From Dyella terrae (GTDB lineage Bacteria; Pseudomonadota; Gammaproteobacteria; Xanthomonadales; Rhodanobacteraceae): a DNA stretch of 64,000 nucleotides. The DNA is taken from assembly GCF_022394535.1 (NCBI RefSeq), contig NZ_CP089414.1, forward strand, positions 434,001-498,000. The letters run 5' to 3'. A model generated the notes under the pieces. The model saw only the letters and a program-made list of their open reading frames with translations. It was not told the DNA's origin and did no database searches. Every line of letters begins with the position of its first letter. Positions within the stretch are counted from its first letter, which is position 1. The translations under genes were made by a program, and so were the position numbers. This document shows positions 34,496-44,893 of this stretch, piece by piece.

Positions 34496-35617
34496 ATGAG
34501 AGCAGCGTCGCGTTCGTTTTTCCTGCTGGCGATTGGCTTGCTTGCTGGCGGCCTGCACGCGGAATCGCTGCTGCTGCGTGGCAGCGTGGGCAAGTACCCG
34601 GTCGTGATGAAACTGGACGCGGATGACGGCACGGCGTCCGGCTCGTATTTCTATGAGAAGTACAAGCAGGACATTTCATTGCGCGGGAAGGTCGACGGGC
34701 AGAGTTACGCGCTGAGCTCGGCGATCTTCGACGCCGATGACAAGAACGCCGACCACTTCGCGCTGACCCGCACCAAGGACATCGTGAAAGGCACGTTCAC
34801 GGGCGGCAACGGCAAGTCGTTGCCGGTGGAGCTGCATATCGTTCAACCCGGATCGGTACCGGAACCCAAGTCCGGGCTGCATTTTTCCCGTGAGTTGGGC
34901 GACTACGAAAAGCTGCAACTGGCAGACCTGACCTTCGTGCCTGGCAAGAAGGAAACCGTTGGCGGCAAGTACGTCATCCAGTGGTACACGGAGCCGCACT
35001 CCAAGGTTTCGATGTTCCGCGTGGTGAGTGGCTACCCGGAACCGGTCATCGCGTCCATCAACACCGTGATCGACAGCGACTTCTACGGGAATCTCAGCGG
35101 CTATTTCGGTTGCTCCGACGAGACCGGCAAGCCAGGTACGGACACGATGCAGGTCTCGGACTATTTCCTGAACGACCGCTTCGTGAGCTACGCCGTTTCA
35201 AGCAGCTGGTTTTGTGCGGGTGCGGCGCATCCGGATTTCGCGACGGGCGGCACCACCATCGACGCGCAGACCGGCAAGCAGCTGACGCAGGAAGACCTGT
35301 ACTGGCTCGGCACGGGTGCTAAGCCCGCCCCGAATTCAGATGCTTGGATGAAGTATCACGACAAGGTGTTCGGCCCCGCCATGGTGAAGCTGCTCGGGCG
35401 GCTCTACCCGCAAGAGATGAAGCCGGTTGGCGATGAGGACGGTTGCAACTATGCCGATCCGGACGTCTGGAAGTTCGGGTCGTGGTACCTGACTGCCAAG
35501 GGCATGTATGTCGGGGCGTATTTCGCACGGGTCCAGAAAGCCTGCGACAATCCCGAGTGGTCGTTCATCCCCTATGGCATCCTGAAAAAGAACAACCCAG
35601 CGCTGTTTGGCAACTGA
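34496..35617 (+). CDS. Exported hypothetical protein
   Basis: A 373-residue protein starting at ATG 34496 with AAAGGAC upstream and a signal peptide (FFLLAIGLLAGGLHAES). The N-terminal third looks like a small beta-barrel or sandwich (LLRGSVGKYPVVMKLD, SGSYFYEKYKQD). The rest (YAVSSSWFCAGAAHPDFATGG, then a Cys-containing end CNYADPDVWKF) is loosely reminiscent of RsiV/DUF3298-type extracellular domains. Four Cys residues suggest disulfides in the periplasm. I cannot assign a function. It lies between prfB and lysS in the same direction. Confidence 0.75.
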   Translation: MRAASRSFFLLAIGLLAGGLHAESLLLRGSVGKYPVVMKLDADDGTASGSYFYEKYKQDISLRGKVDGQSYALSSAIFDADDKNADHFALTRTKDIVKGTFTGGNGKSLPVELHIVQPGSVPEPKSGLHFSRELGDYEKLQLADLTFVPGKKETVGGKYVIQWYTEPHSKVSMFRVVSGYPEPVIASINTVIDSDFYGNLSGYFGCSDETGKPGTDTMQVSDYFLNDRFVSYAVSSSWFCAGAAHPDFATGGTTIDAQTGKQLTQEDLYWLGTGAKPAPNSDAWMKYHDKVFGPAMVKLLGRLYPQEMKPVGDEDGCNYADPDVWKFGSWYLTAKGMYVGAYFARVQKACDNPEWSFIPYGILKKNNPALFGN

Positions 35618-35668
35618 GTCGTCCAGACACGCGGTGCCTTCGCCGGCACCTCCACCCACGGAATTATC

Positions 35669-37189
<1,521 letters not shown>

Positions 37190-37193
37190 GCCG

Positions 37194-37661
37194 ATGACGA
37201 CTCGCTCCCTGCCGCGGAACACGTTGCCCGGCCTGTTCGGGGCGGGTCTGGTCATTCTGGTGCTGGGGGCGTGCTCATCGCCCTCGCAATCGCAGGACGA
37301 TCATACGGAAGGCGCGGCTTCGCCCGCGCCCGCCGCCACGGTGGCGATGCCGGCAACTGCCGCCAGTGCGGCGGGGACCGACGCCGATGCGGACGCCGAT
37401 GATGCCGTGATCGAGCGGGTGAGCGTGGTGATCAGGAAGCACAAGCTCACCTCGCTGAAGGACGAGTGTATCGACTACATGGTCGATGATTCCGATGGCG
37501 CTACGGTCGATATCGACGTGCACGAAAAGCACGACGCCAAGTGCGGTGGCGACCCCAATACGTCGCCACGCCTGTTCTCGTTTAAGCTGGATCGCGCCAG
37601 TGGCCAGTTGACCACCGATGCACTGGATCTGGCCGATGGTGATTTCCAGCCCATCAACTAA
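37194..37661 (+). CDS. Putative lipoprotein
   Basis: A 155-residue protein starting at ATG 37194, 4 bases after the lysS stop, so it is probably cotranscribed with lysS. A lipobox VLGAC ends the signal sequence near residue 27. A Ser/Ala/Pro and Asp/Ala low-complexity linker (DADADADD) precedes a compact C-terminal domain of about 85 residues (VSVVIRKHKL ... LADGDFQPIN) that has two Cys. No known family is recognised. Confidence 0.72.
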   Translation: MTTRSLPRNTLPGLFGAGLVILVLGACSSPSQSQDDHTEGAASPAPAATVAMPATAASAAGTDADADADDAVIERVSVVIRKHKLTSLKDECIDYMVDDSDGATVDIDVHEKHDAKCGGDPNTSPRLFSFKLDRASGQLTTDALDLADGDFQPIN

Positions 37662-37803
37662 GAGCCACTAACAAAACTACTGCGCGGCCGCCAGACGGGC
37701 GCGGTCGGTGCTCGGAATCCTCATGTACGACGAGTACACTCCGGCTCCTCCGCGCCGTCCGCACCCGTCTGACGGCCGCTCGCTACGTTTTGTTAGCGGC
37801 TCT
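37661..37803. repeat. Large imperfect palindrome (about 143 bp) between lipoprotein and YCF48-like genes
   Basis: The outer arms AGAGCCACTAACAAAAC (37661-37677) and GTTTTGTTAGCGGCTCT (37787-37803) are inverted with one mismatch. The arms continue inward imperfectly through GCGGCCGCCAGACGGGCGC and GCACCCGTCTGACGGCCGC. The central loop carries a smaller dyad, TGTAC-GACGA-GTACA. The unit begins exactly at the stop codon of the preceding gene. Its size and structure fit a non-autonomous MITE or a REP-type element; only one copy of this family was seen in the window. Confidence 0.7.
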
Positions 37804-37882
37804 AACAGGGTTTCGCCGCACGGGAATGCGGTGGTTGGCTGCGCTACCATCCGGTCTCTCTAGCGGCTTTAAGGATGACGCC

Positions 37883-39148
37883 ATGGTGGCATTGCGCTTG
37901 TGCTTTGCTTTCGCCGTTGCATGCGGGCTGTGTGCCTGTCAGGCACACGATCAATCCGGGCAGGGCGCATCGGTCAGTGCCAATGCACCCACGCCGGCGC
38001 CATCGGCTTATACCTATTGCAAAGAAGACGCCCGCGCTGCGGAGTGCGCGAACCTGCACGATCCGCTGAATCCTTATGAGTTTTCGGCCGTCGACGCGAA
38101 GCGCGTCGACCTGCCCTTGCAGGCAGGCGGGCATTCGGCAGTGGCCACCTCGCTTACCGGAAGCCACGTGGCTTTCAACGGGATTATGGTGCAGCCTTCG
38201 GGGCGTCTTTATGCTGTTGGCGGACCAGGCTTGGCTATTGCGGCGGCGCCGAGCGATACGGCCACCACATGGCATGTCGCCAGCTATTCCGAGTTTGCCG
38301 ACATTCTGAATGCGATCACCTTCCTGGACGACAAGCTGGGCTTCGCTGTCGGCGGGGCCGGGCTGATCCTGCGTACCAGGGATGGCGGTGAGCACTGGGA
38401 AAGCTTTAACAGCACCTTTGCGTCGTATAAGGATCCGCAGCGTGCGGCGCTGACCTTCGAAGGCGCGGCTTATGCCATCGCCTTTGCCGACCCGACACAT
38501 GGCGTGGTGGTGGGCGAGCAGCGCATCCTGCGCAGCGCTGACGCAGGGCAGACTTGGGAGCGGGTTGCGCAGCCGCTGGATGGCGTTGCCCTGCAGCGCC
38601 TGCAGTTCACCGACAAGCAACACGGTTGGGCCGTGGGCAGCAGCGGAACGGTGTTACGTACCGATGATGTAGGCGCGCATTGGACCGCCGTGTCGTTGGG
38701 TGACAGCGAAGTCCACCTGATGGGCCTGAGTTTCAGCGACGCTGCGCACGGCTGTATCGGCGGTGGCTACAAGGTTTGGTGCACGACGGATGGTGGCGTG
38801 CACTGGGAAGCTGCCGAACTTGCCGTGCCCGCGAACGTCGATACGTCCGAAAGGATCGCCATCACCCAACTACTGATGCGCGATGCCCAGCAGGGTTGGC
38901 TGTTGACCCGCGATGGCCTGATCTTCCACAGCAGCGATGCTGGACGGCATTGGGCGTTGTGGATGGATGTGGTGAAGGCCTCTCAGGGCAAGTTGCAAGG
39001 CGTTGAGTTGTGGGGACTGTCGTTGGGTCGCGAGCGTGCCTGGGCGGCGGGCGCGGGGGCCGTGGCGTCGCCTCGGCCGGACGGGAGCGAGGCAGCGATG
39101 TCGCTGGATTCATCACCTCTACTGCTGTCCTGGCCCCTGCAGCCGTAA
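37883..39148 (+). CDS. YCF48-like/BNR repeat lipoprotein
   Basis: A 421-residue protein starting at ATG 37883 with AAGGA 7 bases upstream. A lipobox (LCAC, Cys near residue 19) indicates lipid anchoring. Repeats of the sialidase/YCF48 type are visible: ILRTRDGGEHWESF, ILRSADAGQTWERV, VLRTDDVGAHWTAV, VWCTTDGGVHWEAA and IFHSSDAGRHWALW, spaced about 45-70 residues apart, which should build a beta-propeller. Cyanobacterial YCF48 helps photosystem II assembly, but in proteobacteria the fold is used for other periplasmic roles, often unknown. It is monocistronic, downstream of the palindromic element. Confidence 0.8.
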   Translation: MVALRLCFAFAVACGLCACQAHDQSGQGASVSANAPTPAPSAYTYCKEDARAAECANLHDPLNPYEFSAVDAKRVDLPLQAGGHSAVATSLTGSHVAFNGIMVQPSGRLYAVGGPGLAIAAAPSDTATTWHVASYSEFADILNAITFLDDKLGFAVGGAGLILRTRDGGEHWESFNSTFASYKDPQRAALTFEGAAYAIAFADPTHGVVVGEQRILRSADAGQTWERVAQPLDGVALQRLQFTDKQHGWAVGSSGTVLRTDDVGAHWTAVSLGDSEVHLMGLSFSDAAHGCIGGGYKVWCTTDGGVHWEAAELAVPANVDTSERIAITQLLMRDAQQGWLLTRDGLIFHSSDAGRHWALWMDVVKASQGKLQGVELWGLSLGRERAWAAGAGAVASPRPDGSEAAMSLDSSPLLLSWPLQP

Positions 39149-39231
39149 CCGCGGACTTTCCCGGGCCGATACGCAGGTGCCCCGCGGCATAGTCGGCTAA
39201 ACTCAGCGATTGACCTCAGCAGGAGCTCGCC

Positions 39232-39537
39232 ATGTGGTTCGCCATCGTCGGTACCGACGTCCCTGATTCGCTGGAGAAGCGCAAGGCGGCCCGGCCGGCC
39301 CATATCGAGCGCCTGCAGAAGCTGCTGGACGAAGGCCGCCTGTTGGTGGCGGGCGCCTTTCCCGCCATCGAATCGGAAGACCCGGGCCCGGCGGGTTTCA
39401 CCGGGAGCCTGATCCTTGCCCAGTTCCCGTCGCAGGCTGAGGCGGAAGCCTGGGCCAAGGACGATCCGTACGTGGCGGCCGGCGTCTACGCCGGCGTCAG
39501 CATCAAACCGTTCCGCAAGGCGTTGCCGCCGGCATGA
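39232..39537 (+). CDS. YciI family protein
   Basis: A 101-residue protein with the YciI ferredoxin-like fold: [13 protein letters not shown] at the start, [23 protein letters not shown] containing the conserved His, and [16 protein letters not shown] containing the conserved Asp and Pro. AGGAG lies 9 bases before ATG 39232. Its stop overlaps the BolA start as ATGA. YciI-like proteins are small dimers of uncertain enzymatic role. YciI and BolA genes are often adjacent in gammaproteobacteria. Confidence 0.92.
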   Translation: MWFAIVGTDVPDSLEKRKAARPAHIERLQKLLDEGRLLVAGAFPAIESEDPGPAGFTGSLILAQFPSQAEAEAWAKDDPYVAAGVYAGVSIKPFRKALPPA

Positions 39538-39797
39538 GCGCGGCCATGGTGGAGCAGATCCGCGAGCGCCTGCAGCAGGCGCTCGATCCCGTTGCCCTTG
39601 AGGTGTTGGACGAGGGCCACGAGCACGCAGGACACGCCAACGATGGGAAGGGGCATTTCCACGTGCGCGTCGTCAGCGCGGCCTTCGCGGGCCAGTTATC
39701 GATCAAGCGGCACCGCCTGGTGTACGCCGCCCTGCAGGGCCTGATGGACAACGGCATCCATGCGCTTTCCATCGATGCGAAGGCCCCGGGCGAATAA
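39534..39797 (+). CDS. BolA/IbaG family protein
   Basis: An 87-residue BolA-type protein starting within the YciI stop (ATGA overlap). The fold signature is [11 protein letters not shown], then the loop EGHEHAGH with His residues that can bind iron-sulfur ligands in partnership with monothiol glutaredoxins, [13 protein letters not shown] and the C-terminal helix [14 protein letters not shown] with the conserved His. BolA proteins act in iron-sulfur handling and in some species as regulators of cell shape genes. Confidence 0.93.
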   Translation: MSAAMVEQIRERLQQALDPVALEVLDEGHEHAGHANDGKGHFHVRVVSAAFAGQLSIKRHRLVYAALQGLMDNGIHALSIDAKAPGE

Positions 39798-39829
39798 GCG
39801 GCTCGGGTGCCCCTGATAGGTCCAGAGTT

Positions 39830-39846
39830 GGTCATTTTTTGACCAG
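39830..39846. promoter_or_regulatory. Inverted repeat upstream of smc
   Basis: TGGTCA-TTTTT-TGACCA is a perfect 6-bp dyad about 33 bases after the BolA stop and 208 bases before smc. It could be a weak terminator of the yciI-bolA pair or an operator. Further downstream, TTACACGTCAGTGTTAA (around 39930) is another imperfect dyad of the type bound by TetR-family regulators; it overlaps the likely smc promoter zone. Confidence 0.35.
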
Positions 39847-40053
39847 TCGGTGACCCGGGGCTCGACCATCGACCGCCCCTGCCGGAGCGGTCGATAATCT
39901 CTTCTATAGAAACGCTTTCATAACATTGGCTTACACGTCAGTGTTAAAGTGAAACATAGTCACCGAACGCATTGCGGCTGGGACCTGCGTTTGGCACAGT
40001 GACCCATCGCCCGATTTCCCTCGGGCCTCACCTATTTGGCTGCTGACGCCCGC

Positions 40054-43000
40054 ATGCGCCTGACCACGATCAAACTCGCCGGCTTCAAGTCCTTCGTGGA
40101 CCCGACCACTCTGCATTTGCCGACCAATATGACCGGCGTGGTAGGTCCCAACGGCTGTGGCAAGTCCAACATCATCGACGCCATCCGTTGGGTGATGGGC
40201 GAGAGCGCGGCTAGCCGCTTGCGCGGTGATTCGCTCACCGACGTGATCTTTTCCGGCTCCAACGCGCGCAAGCCGGTGGGTCAGGCGACGGTCGAACTGA
40301 TCTTCGACAACAGCGACGGCACCATCCAGGGCGAGTACGGCCAGTACGCCGAGATTTCCGTGAAGCGCCAGGTGACGCGCGACGGTCAATCGGCGTATTT
40401 CCTCAATGGCGCGCGCTGCCGCCGCCGCGACATCACCGACCTGTTCCTCGGCACCGGCCTGGGCCCGCGCAGTTACTCGATTATCGAGCAGGGCATGATC
40501 AGCCAGATCGTCGAGGCAGCGCCCGACGAACTGCGCATGCATCTGGAGGAAGCCGCTGGCATCTCCAAGTACAAAGAGCGCCGCAAGGAAACCGAGAGCC
40601 GCATCAAGGCCACCCGCGAAAACCTCGACCGCGTGCGCGATGTGCGAGATGAGGTGGACAAGCAGCTCGAACACCTCAACCGGCAGGCTCGCGCCGCCGA
40701 GCGCTGGAAGGCCCTGAAGGAAGAGCAGACCCGCAAGGAAGCCGAACTACGCGCACTCGAGTACCGCGGCCTGAAGGGCCAGCACGACAAGGAAGGCTCG
40801 GGCCTCAACGCGGCTGAGGTGGAGATCGAAAAGCACGTCGCCCAGCAGCGCCATCACGAGGCGCAGATGGAGACGGTGCGCGAGCGCCACACCGAAGCGA
40901 CCGAGCATCTGAACAAGGTGCAGGCGGAGGTCTATAAGGTTGGCGCCGAGATCGCCCGCGTGGAGCAGCAGGTTCGCTTCAATCGCGAAACGGCCGACCG
41001 CCTGCAGCGTACGCAGGGCGAGACCGAACGCGAACACGCCGAACTGGCCGAACATATTGGTAATGACCGTGCGCAGGTGGAAACGCTGCGCATGGCGCTG
41101 GCCGAAGGTGAGCCCAAGCTCGAAGCGCTGCAGCAGATGCAGGACGACACCTCTGAGTCGCTGCGCGAAACCGAAACCAAACTGGCGGACTGGCAGCAGC
41201 GCTGGGACGTACATACACGCACCGCGGGCGAGTCCAGCCGTGCCGCAGAAGTGGAGCGCACCAAGCTTAATTACCTCGACCGTCAGGCCGTCGACCTGTC
41301 GCGTCGCCGCGAGACGCTGGAAGCCGAACAGAAGGCCACCGACATCGCCGCGCTCGATGCCGCCGCCGAACAGCTGGATACCGAGCACGACACGCAGCGC
41401 GAGCGCGTGGAATCGCTGGGCAGCCTGCTGGATCAGCACAAGCTGGCGCACGAGAAGGTTCAGGACGAAGAGCGCCAGGTACAGTCCGCGCTCAACGAGG
41501 CGCGTCAGCAGTTGCAGACCGCGCGTGGCCGTCAGGCCTCGCTGGAGGCACTGCAGCATGCGGCGCTGGGTCAGGAAGAAAGTGCAGCCAGCGGCTGGCT
41601 GGCGCGGCTGGGGCTGGACAAGTCGCGTCGTCTCGGCGAGTCGCTGCAGGTTGAGGCCGGCTGGGAAACCGCGGTTGAAACGGCACTGGCCGGCTTTCTC
41701 GATGCCGTGCTGGTGGACGAATCGCACGCGCTCGCGGCGGAATTCGGCGCGCTGGAGAATGCCGACGTCGCCCTGATCAACATCGCGGAAGGCGGTGCCA
41801 ACACGGCAGGCACGCTGGCGGCGCATGTGCGTGGTCCGGCGGCTGCGCTGTCGATTCTCAATCATGTGCTGACCGCCGATTCCATCGAGCACGCGCACCA
41901 GGTCGTCGCCGGCCTTTCCGCGCTGGCGCCGTACCAGTCGGTGATGACGCGCAATGGCGAATGGATGGGCCCCGGCTGGGCACGCGTGCGTCGCGCGCAG
42001 GGCAATCAGGTGGGCGTGCTGGCACGCGAACGCGAGATGCGCACGCTGGCCGAACAGATCCTCGTGCTGGAAGACCGCATCGAAGAGGCCACCAACACGC
42101 TGGACGACCTGCGCACGAACAAGTTCGAGGCCGAACGCGCGCGCGACGATGCGCAGCGCGAGTTGTACAACGCACATCGCCGACAGTCAGAACTGGCCGG
42201 GCAGTTGCAAAGCCATCGCGGCAAGATGGAAACAGCCCGAGCCCGCGCGGAAAAAGTGACCGGCGAAATCGTTGATCTGGTCACCCAGCTTGACGAGCTG
42301 CAAACGCAGACACGCGAAGCGCGTGCGCGCCTGGATGAATCCGTCGGCTACATGGGCGATCTGGAAGATGAGCGCCGCGAGCTGGAGAACGAACGTCGCG
42401 CACTGCTTGAGGCCCGTGAAGAAGCACGCATGAACGTGCGCGAGGCGGCCGATCAGGCGCATGCATTGGCGCTGTCGATGGAGTCCAAGCGCTCCTCGCT
42501 GACCTCGCTGGAGCAGTCGCTGGCGCGTATGGACGCGCAGCTGCGCCAGATCGAGGCACGTCGCACCGAAATCGCCGAACAGCTGGCGGCAGGCTCCGAC
42601 CCCATCGCCGAGCTGGAAGCCGAGCGCCAGACCTATCTCGATCAACGCCTTTTGGTCGACAAGCAGTTGGTGGAAGCGCGCCGCGCGCTGGAAGACTGCG
42701 ATGGCGAATTCCGCCGCCTGGAGCAGGAGCGCCAGCGCGTCGAGCATCTGCTCAACGGGCTGCGCGAAGGCCTTTCGCAGAAGCGTCTCGCCGCACAGGC
42801 ACTGCAATTGCGCGCCGAGCAGTTGGCCGAGGCCATCGTCGCTTCCGGTCTCGAGCTGGAGCCCCTGCTGGCGGAGTTGGCGGAAGACGCCGATGCCAGC
42901 CAGTGGCGCACGCAGTTGGTCGACATCGGTCAGAAGATCGTTCGCCTGGAGCCGGTGAACCTTGCCGCGATCCAGGAGCATGCCGAGCAGAGCGAGCGCA

Positions 43001-43563
43001 AAACGTATCTCGACAACCAGCTCGCCGATCTGGTCAGCGCTATGGAAACGCTGGAGGCAGCGATCAAGAAGATCGATCGCGAAACGCGCCAGCGCTTCAA
43101 GGAAACCTTCGATCGCGTCAACGCTGGCGTGCAGGAACTGTTCCCGCGCCTGTTCGGCGGCGGCCATGCCTATCTGGAACTGACCGGCGACGACCTGCTC
43201 GATACCGGCGTGGCCATCATGGCGCGCCCGCCCGGCAAGCGCGTGTCCAATATCACGCTGCTCTCTGGTGGCGAAAAGGCATTGACCGCAGTGTCGCTGG
43301 TGTTCGCTATCTTCGGCCTCAATCCTGCGCCGTTCTGCCTGCTGGACGAGGTGGATGCGCCGCTCGATGAGGCCAACGTGGGCCGCTTCTCCAGCATGGT
43401 GAAGGAGATGAGCGAGAAGGTGCAGTTCATCTTCGTCAGCCATAACAAGGCCACTATGGAAGCGGCTTCCCAGCTATGCGGCGTGACCATGCGCGAGCCG
43501 GGCGTATCGCGTTTGGTGCAGGTGGATCTTGCCGAAGCAGCTAAACTTGCGGGCGCAGCTTGA
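40054..43563 (+). CDS. smc: Chromosome segregation protein SMC
   Basis: A 1169-residue condensin ATPase. The start at ATG 40054 (MRLTTIKLAGFKSF) is the family start; there is no clear ribosome-binding site. Domain order: N-terminal ATPase half with Walker A GPNGCGKSN, a long coiled coil (about 165-500), a hinge (about 510-660; GWETAVETALAGFLDAVLVD), the returning coiled coil (680-1000), then the ABC signature LLSGGEKALTA, Walker B CLLDEVDAPLD and the switch His in FIFVSHNKATM. It is followed after 3 bases by zipA. With no mukB in view, this SMC system would organise the chromosome. Confidence 0.97.
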   Translation: MRLTTIKLAGFKSFVDPTTLHLPTNMTGVVGPNGCGKSNIIDAIRWVMGESAASRLRGDSLTDVIFSGSNARKPVGQATVELIFDNSDGTIQGEYGQYAEISVKRQVTRDGQSAYFLNGARCRRRDITDLFLGTGLGPRSYSIIEQGMISQIVEAAPDELRMHLEEAAGISKYKERRKETESRIKATRENLDRVRDVRDEVDKQLEHLNRQARAAERWKALKEEQTRKEAELRALEYRGLKGQHDKEGSGLNAAEVEIEKHVAQQRHHEAQMETVRERHTEATEHLNKVQAEVYKVGAEIARVEQQVRFNRETADRLQRTQGETEREHAELAEHIGNDRAQVETLRMALAEGEPKLEALQQMQDDTSESLRETETKLADWQQRWDVHTRTAGESSRAAEVERTKLNYLDRQAVDLSRRRETLEAEQKATDIAALDAAAEQLDTEHDTQRERVESLGSLLDQHKLAHEKVQDEERQVQSALNEARQQLQTARGRQASLEALQHAALGQEESAASGWLARLGLDKSRRLGESLQVEAGWETAVETALAGFLDAVLVDESHALAAEFGALENADVALINIAEGGANTAGTLAAHVRGPAAALSILNHVLTADSIEHAHQVVAGLSALAPYQSVMTRNGEWMGPGWARVRRAQGNQVGVLAREREMRTLAEQILVLEDRIEEATNTLDDLRTNKFEAERARDDAQRELYNAHRRQSELAGQLQSHRGKMETARARAEKVTGEIVDLVTQLDELQTQTREARARLDESVGYMGDLEDERRELENERRALLEAREEARMNVREAADQAHALALSMESKRSSLTSLEQSLARMDAQLRQIEARRTEIAEQLAAGSDPIAELEAERQTYLDQRLLVDKQLVEARRALEDCDGEFRRLEQERQRVEHLLNGLREGLSQKRLAAQALQLRAEQLAEAIVASGLELEPLLAELAEDADASQWRTQLVDIGQKIVRLEPVNLAAIQEHAEQSERKTYLDNQLADLVSAMETLEAAIKKIDRETRQRFKETFDRVNAGVQELFPRLFGGGHAYLELTGDDLLDTGVAIMARPPGKRVSNITLLSGGEKALTAVSLVFAIFGLNPAPFCLLDEVDAPLDEANVGRFSSMVKEMSEKVQFIFVSHNKATMEAASQLCGVTMREPGVSRLVQVDLAEAAKLAGAA

Positions 43564-43566
43564 GGA

Positions 43567-44619
43567 ATGAATATGACCGCGCAACCCGTACTTGCCTTTG
43601 CCTGGAATGCCGCCGTTGGCATTCCGATGTTTATTCTTGGCTTGATCGTCCTCGCGGCGATGTGGTTGTTCGGCCAACCTAGGAAAGAGCAAGGCAAGCG
43701 GCGCGTGGTGGCGAATGCGGCAGGTGAGCGTCGCGAACCGACGTTCGGTGGTGAAGGCGAGGAGCCCGGTGAGCCCGCATTCAACGCACGAGACGACTTC
43801 CACATGGATCCGCTGGATGTTCGCAACCCGAAGCAGGGCGAGCTGGATGTCGGCTTGCGCGAAGAGCTGGAACGCCTCGGTGCCACGCTCGCCGGCGACA
43901 AGGGGCGCGTAGAGCCCGCAACGATCGGCAAGCCGCAGGGTATGGCCGCCTCCATCGTCGACGCTTTACGCGCGCCACCCGAGCAGTTCGAGCAGAGCCT
44001 GGCGCAGGCGACGGGTGCGGACCACGTCCACCTGCCGCGTGCATCGGAGCCCGAGCCGGTGGCAGCGCCGGCGCCCGCACCGGCCCCCGTTGCTGCGCAG
44101 GCTCCGGCTCCTGAGCCGGAAGCGCCACGCGTCGCGCCGCGTTCTGACGTTGGCCGTCGACCGGAGCGTATGCCGGTCGAACGCATCGTCACGTTGTTTG
44201 TGGTGGCGCGTGAGGGCAGCATTTTCAATGGCGCCGACCTGATCGTCGCCGCCGAGAAGGCCGGTCTGGAATTCGGTGACATGGGCATCTACCACCGCTT
44301 GGTGGATGGCAAGCGCGAACTGGGGCCGATCTTCAGCGTGGCCAATATGGTCAAGCCCGGTAATTTCGACGTGACCCGTGTCGACGCCATGCGCACGCCG
44401 GGCCTGAGCTTCTTCATGACGTTGCCGGCGCCAATCTCTGCGCTGGACGCGTGGGACGCCATGCTGCCCACGGCTCAGCGCTTGGCTGAGTTGCTCGACG
44501 GCCAAGTGCTGGACGAGGAACGCAATGCCCTGGGGCGCCAGCGCGTGGCGCACATCCGCGACGAATTGCGCGGCTGGGACCGCGACCACGAAGGCAAGGA
44601 AATCACCTTCGGAAAGTGA
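43567..44619 (+). CDS. zipA: Cell division protein ZipA
   Basis: A 350-residue division protein that tethers FtsZ to the membrane. An N-terminal membrane anchor (VGIPMFILGLIVLAAMWLFG) is followed by a charged segment, a Pro/Ala/Glu linker (about 165-190) and the C-terminal FtsZ-binding domain (from about 205; RIVTLFVVAREGSIFNGADL, FSVANMVKPGNFD, RTPGLSFFMTLP, LDGQVLDEERNAL). The ATG at 43567 gives MNMTAQP; the second Met (43573) is possible. It is coupled to smc. In many gammaproteobacteria ligA follows directly, but here ligA is 14.3 kb away. Confidence 0.94.
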   Translation: MNMTAQPVLAFAWNAAVGIPMFILGLIVLAAMWLFGQPRKEQGKRRVVANAAGERREPTFGGEGEEPGEPAFNARDDFHMDPLDVRNPKQGELDVGLREELERLGATLAGDKGRVEPATIGKPQGMAASIVDALRAPPEQFEQSLAQATGADHVHLPRASEPEPVAAPAPAPAPVAAQAPAPEPEAPRVAPRSDVGRRPERMPVERIVTLFVVAREGSIFNGADLIVAAEKAGLEFGDMGIYHRLVDGKRELGPIFSVANMVKPGNFDVTRVDAMRTPGLSFFMTLPAPISALDAWDAMLPTAQRLAELLDGQVLDEERNALGRQRVAHIRDELRGWDRDHEGKEITFGK

Positions 44620-44662
44620 GCTCTCCGGAGGGGCTGCTTGTGGGGCGCGTCGGCTTTACTCG

Positions 44663-44795
44663 CCCGTCATTCCGGCGCAGGCCGGAATCCAGTGGCGGCC
44701 ATGCTGGACTATCGAGATACCGTTCGGGCCGGTAACACTGAAGCGAAGACCTATCGACTCGGCTACTGGATTCCGGCCTGCGCCGGAATGACGGG
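44663..44795. mobile_element. 133-bp palindromic MITE/REP-like element with 31-bp perfect terminal inverted repeats
   Basis: The left arm (44663-44693) begins CCCGTCATTCCGGCGCAGG and the right arm (44765-44795) is its exact reverse complement over 31 bases. Each arm also contains its own hairpin ATTCCGGC-GCAG-GCCGGAAT, the usual form of a bacterial REP unit. The 71-base centre has no ORF. A diverged copy lies at 6250-6399. The element sits 44 bases after the zipA stop, at the junction where the normal zipA-ligA linkage is lost. Confidence 0.8.
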
Positions 44796-44893
44796 TAGGT
44801 GAGGCTAAGTGGCATGTGGCATCAGGCGCCGGGTCGAACGCCGCTGTTGCATTGGCTCCCCGCCTCGGACAGAGTCCAATCCACGGAGGGAAC

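Noticed and set aside
35633-35650. Hairpin in the lysS leader as a riboswitch or T-box
   Set aside because: It is a single 6-bp stem without T tract or conserved T-box sequence; T-boxes are not expected in gammaproteobacteria.
42187-43443. 418-codon frame antisense to the 3' half of smc
   Set aside because: Long Leu/Gln-rich frame that arises from the complementary strand of coiled-coil codons.
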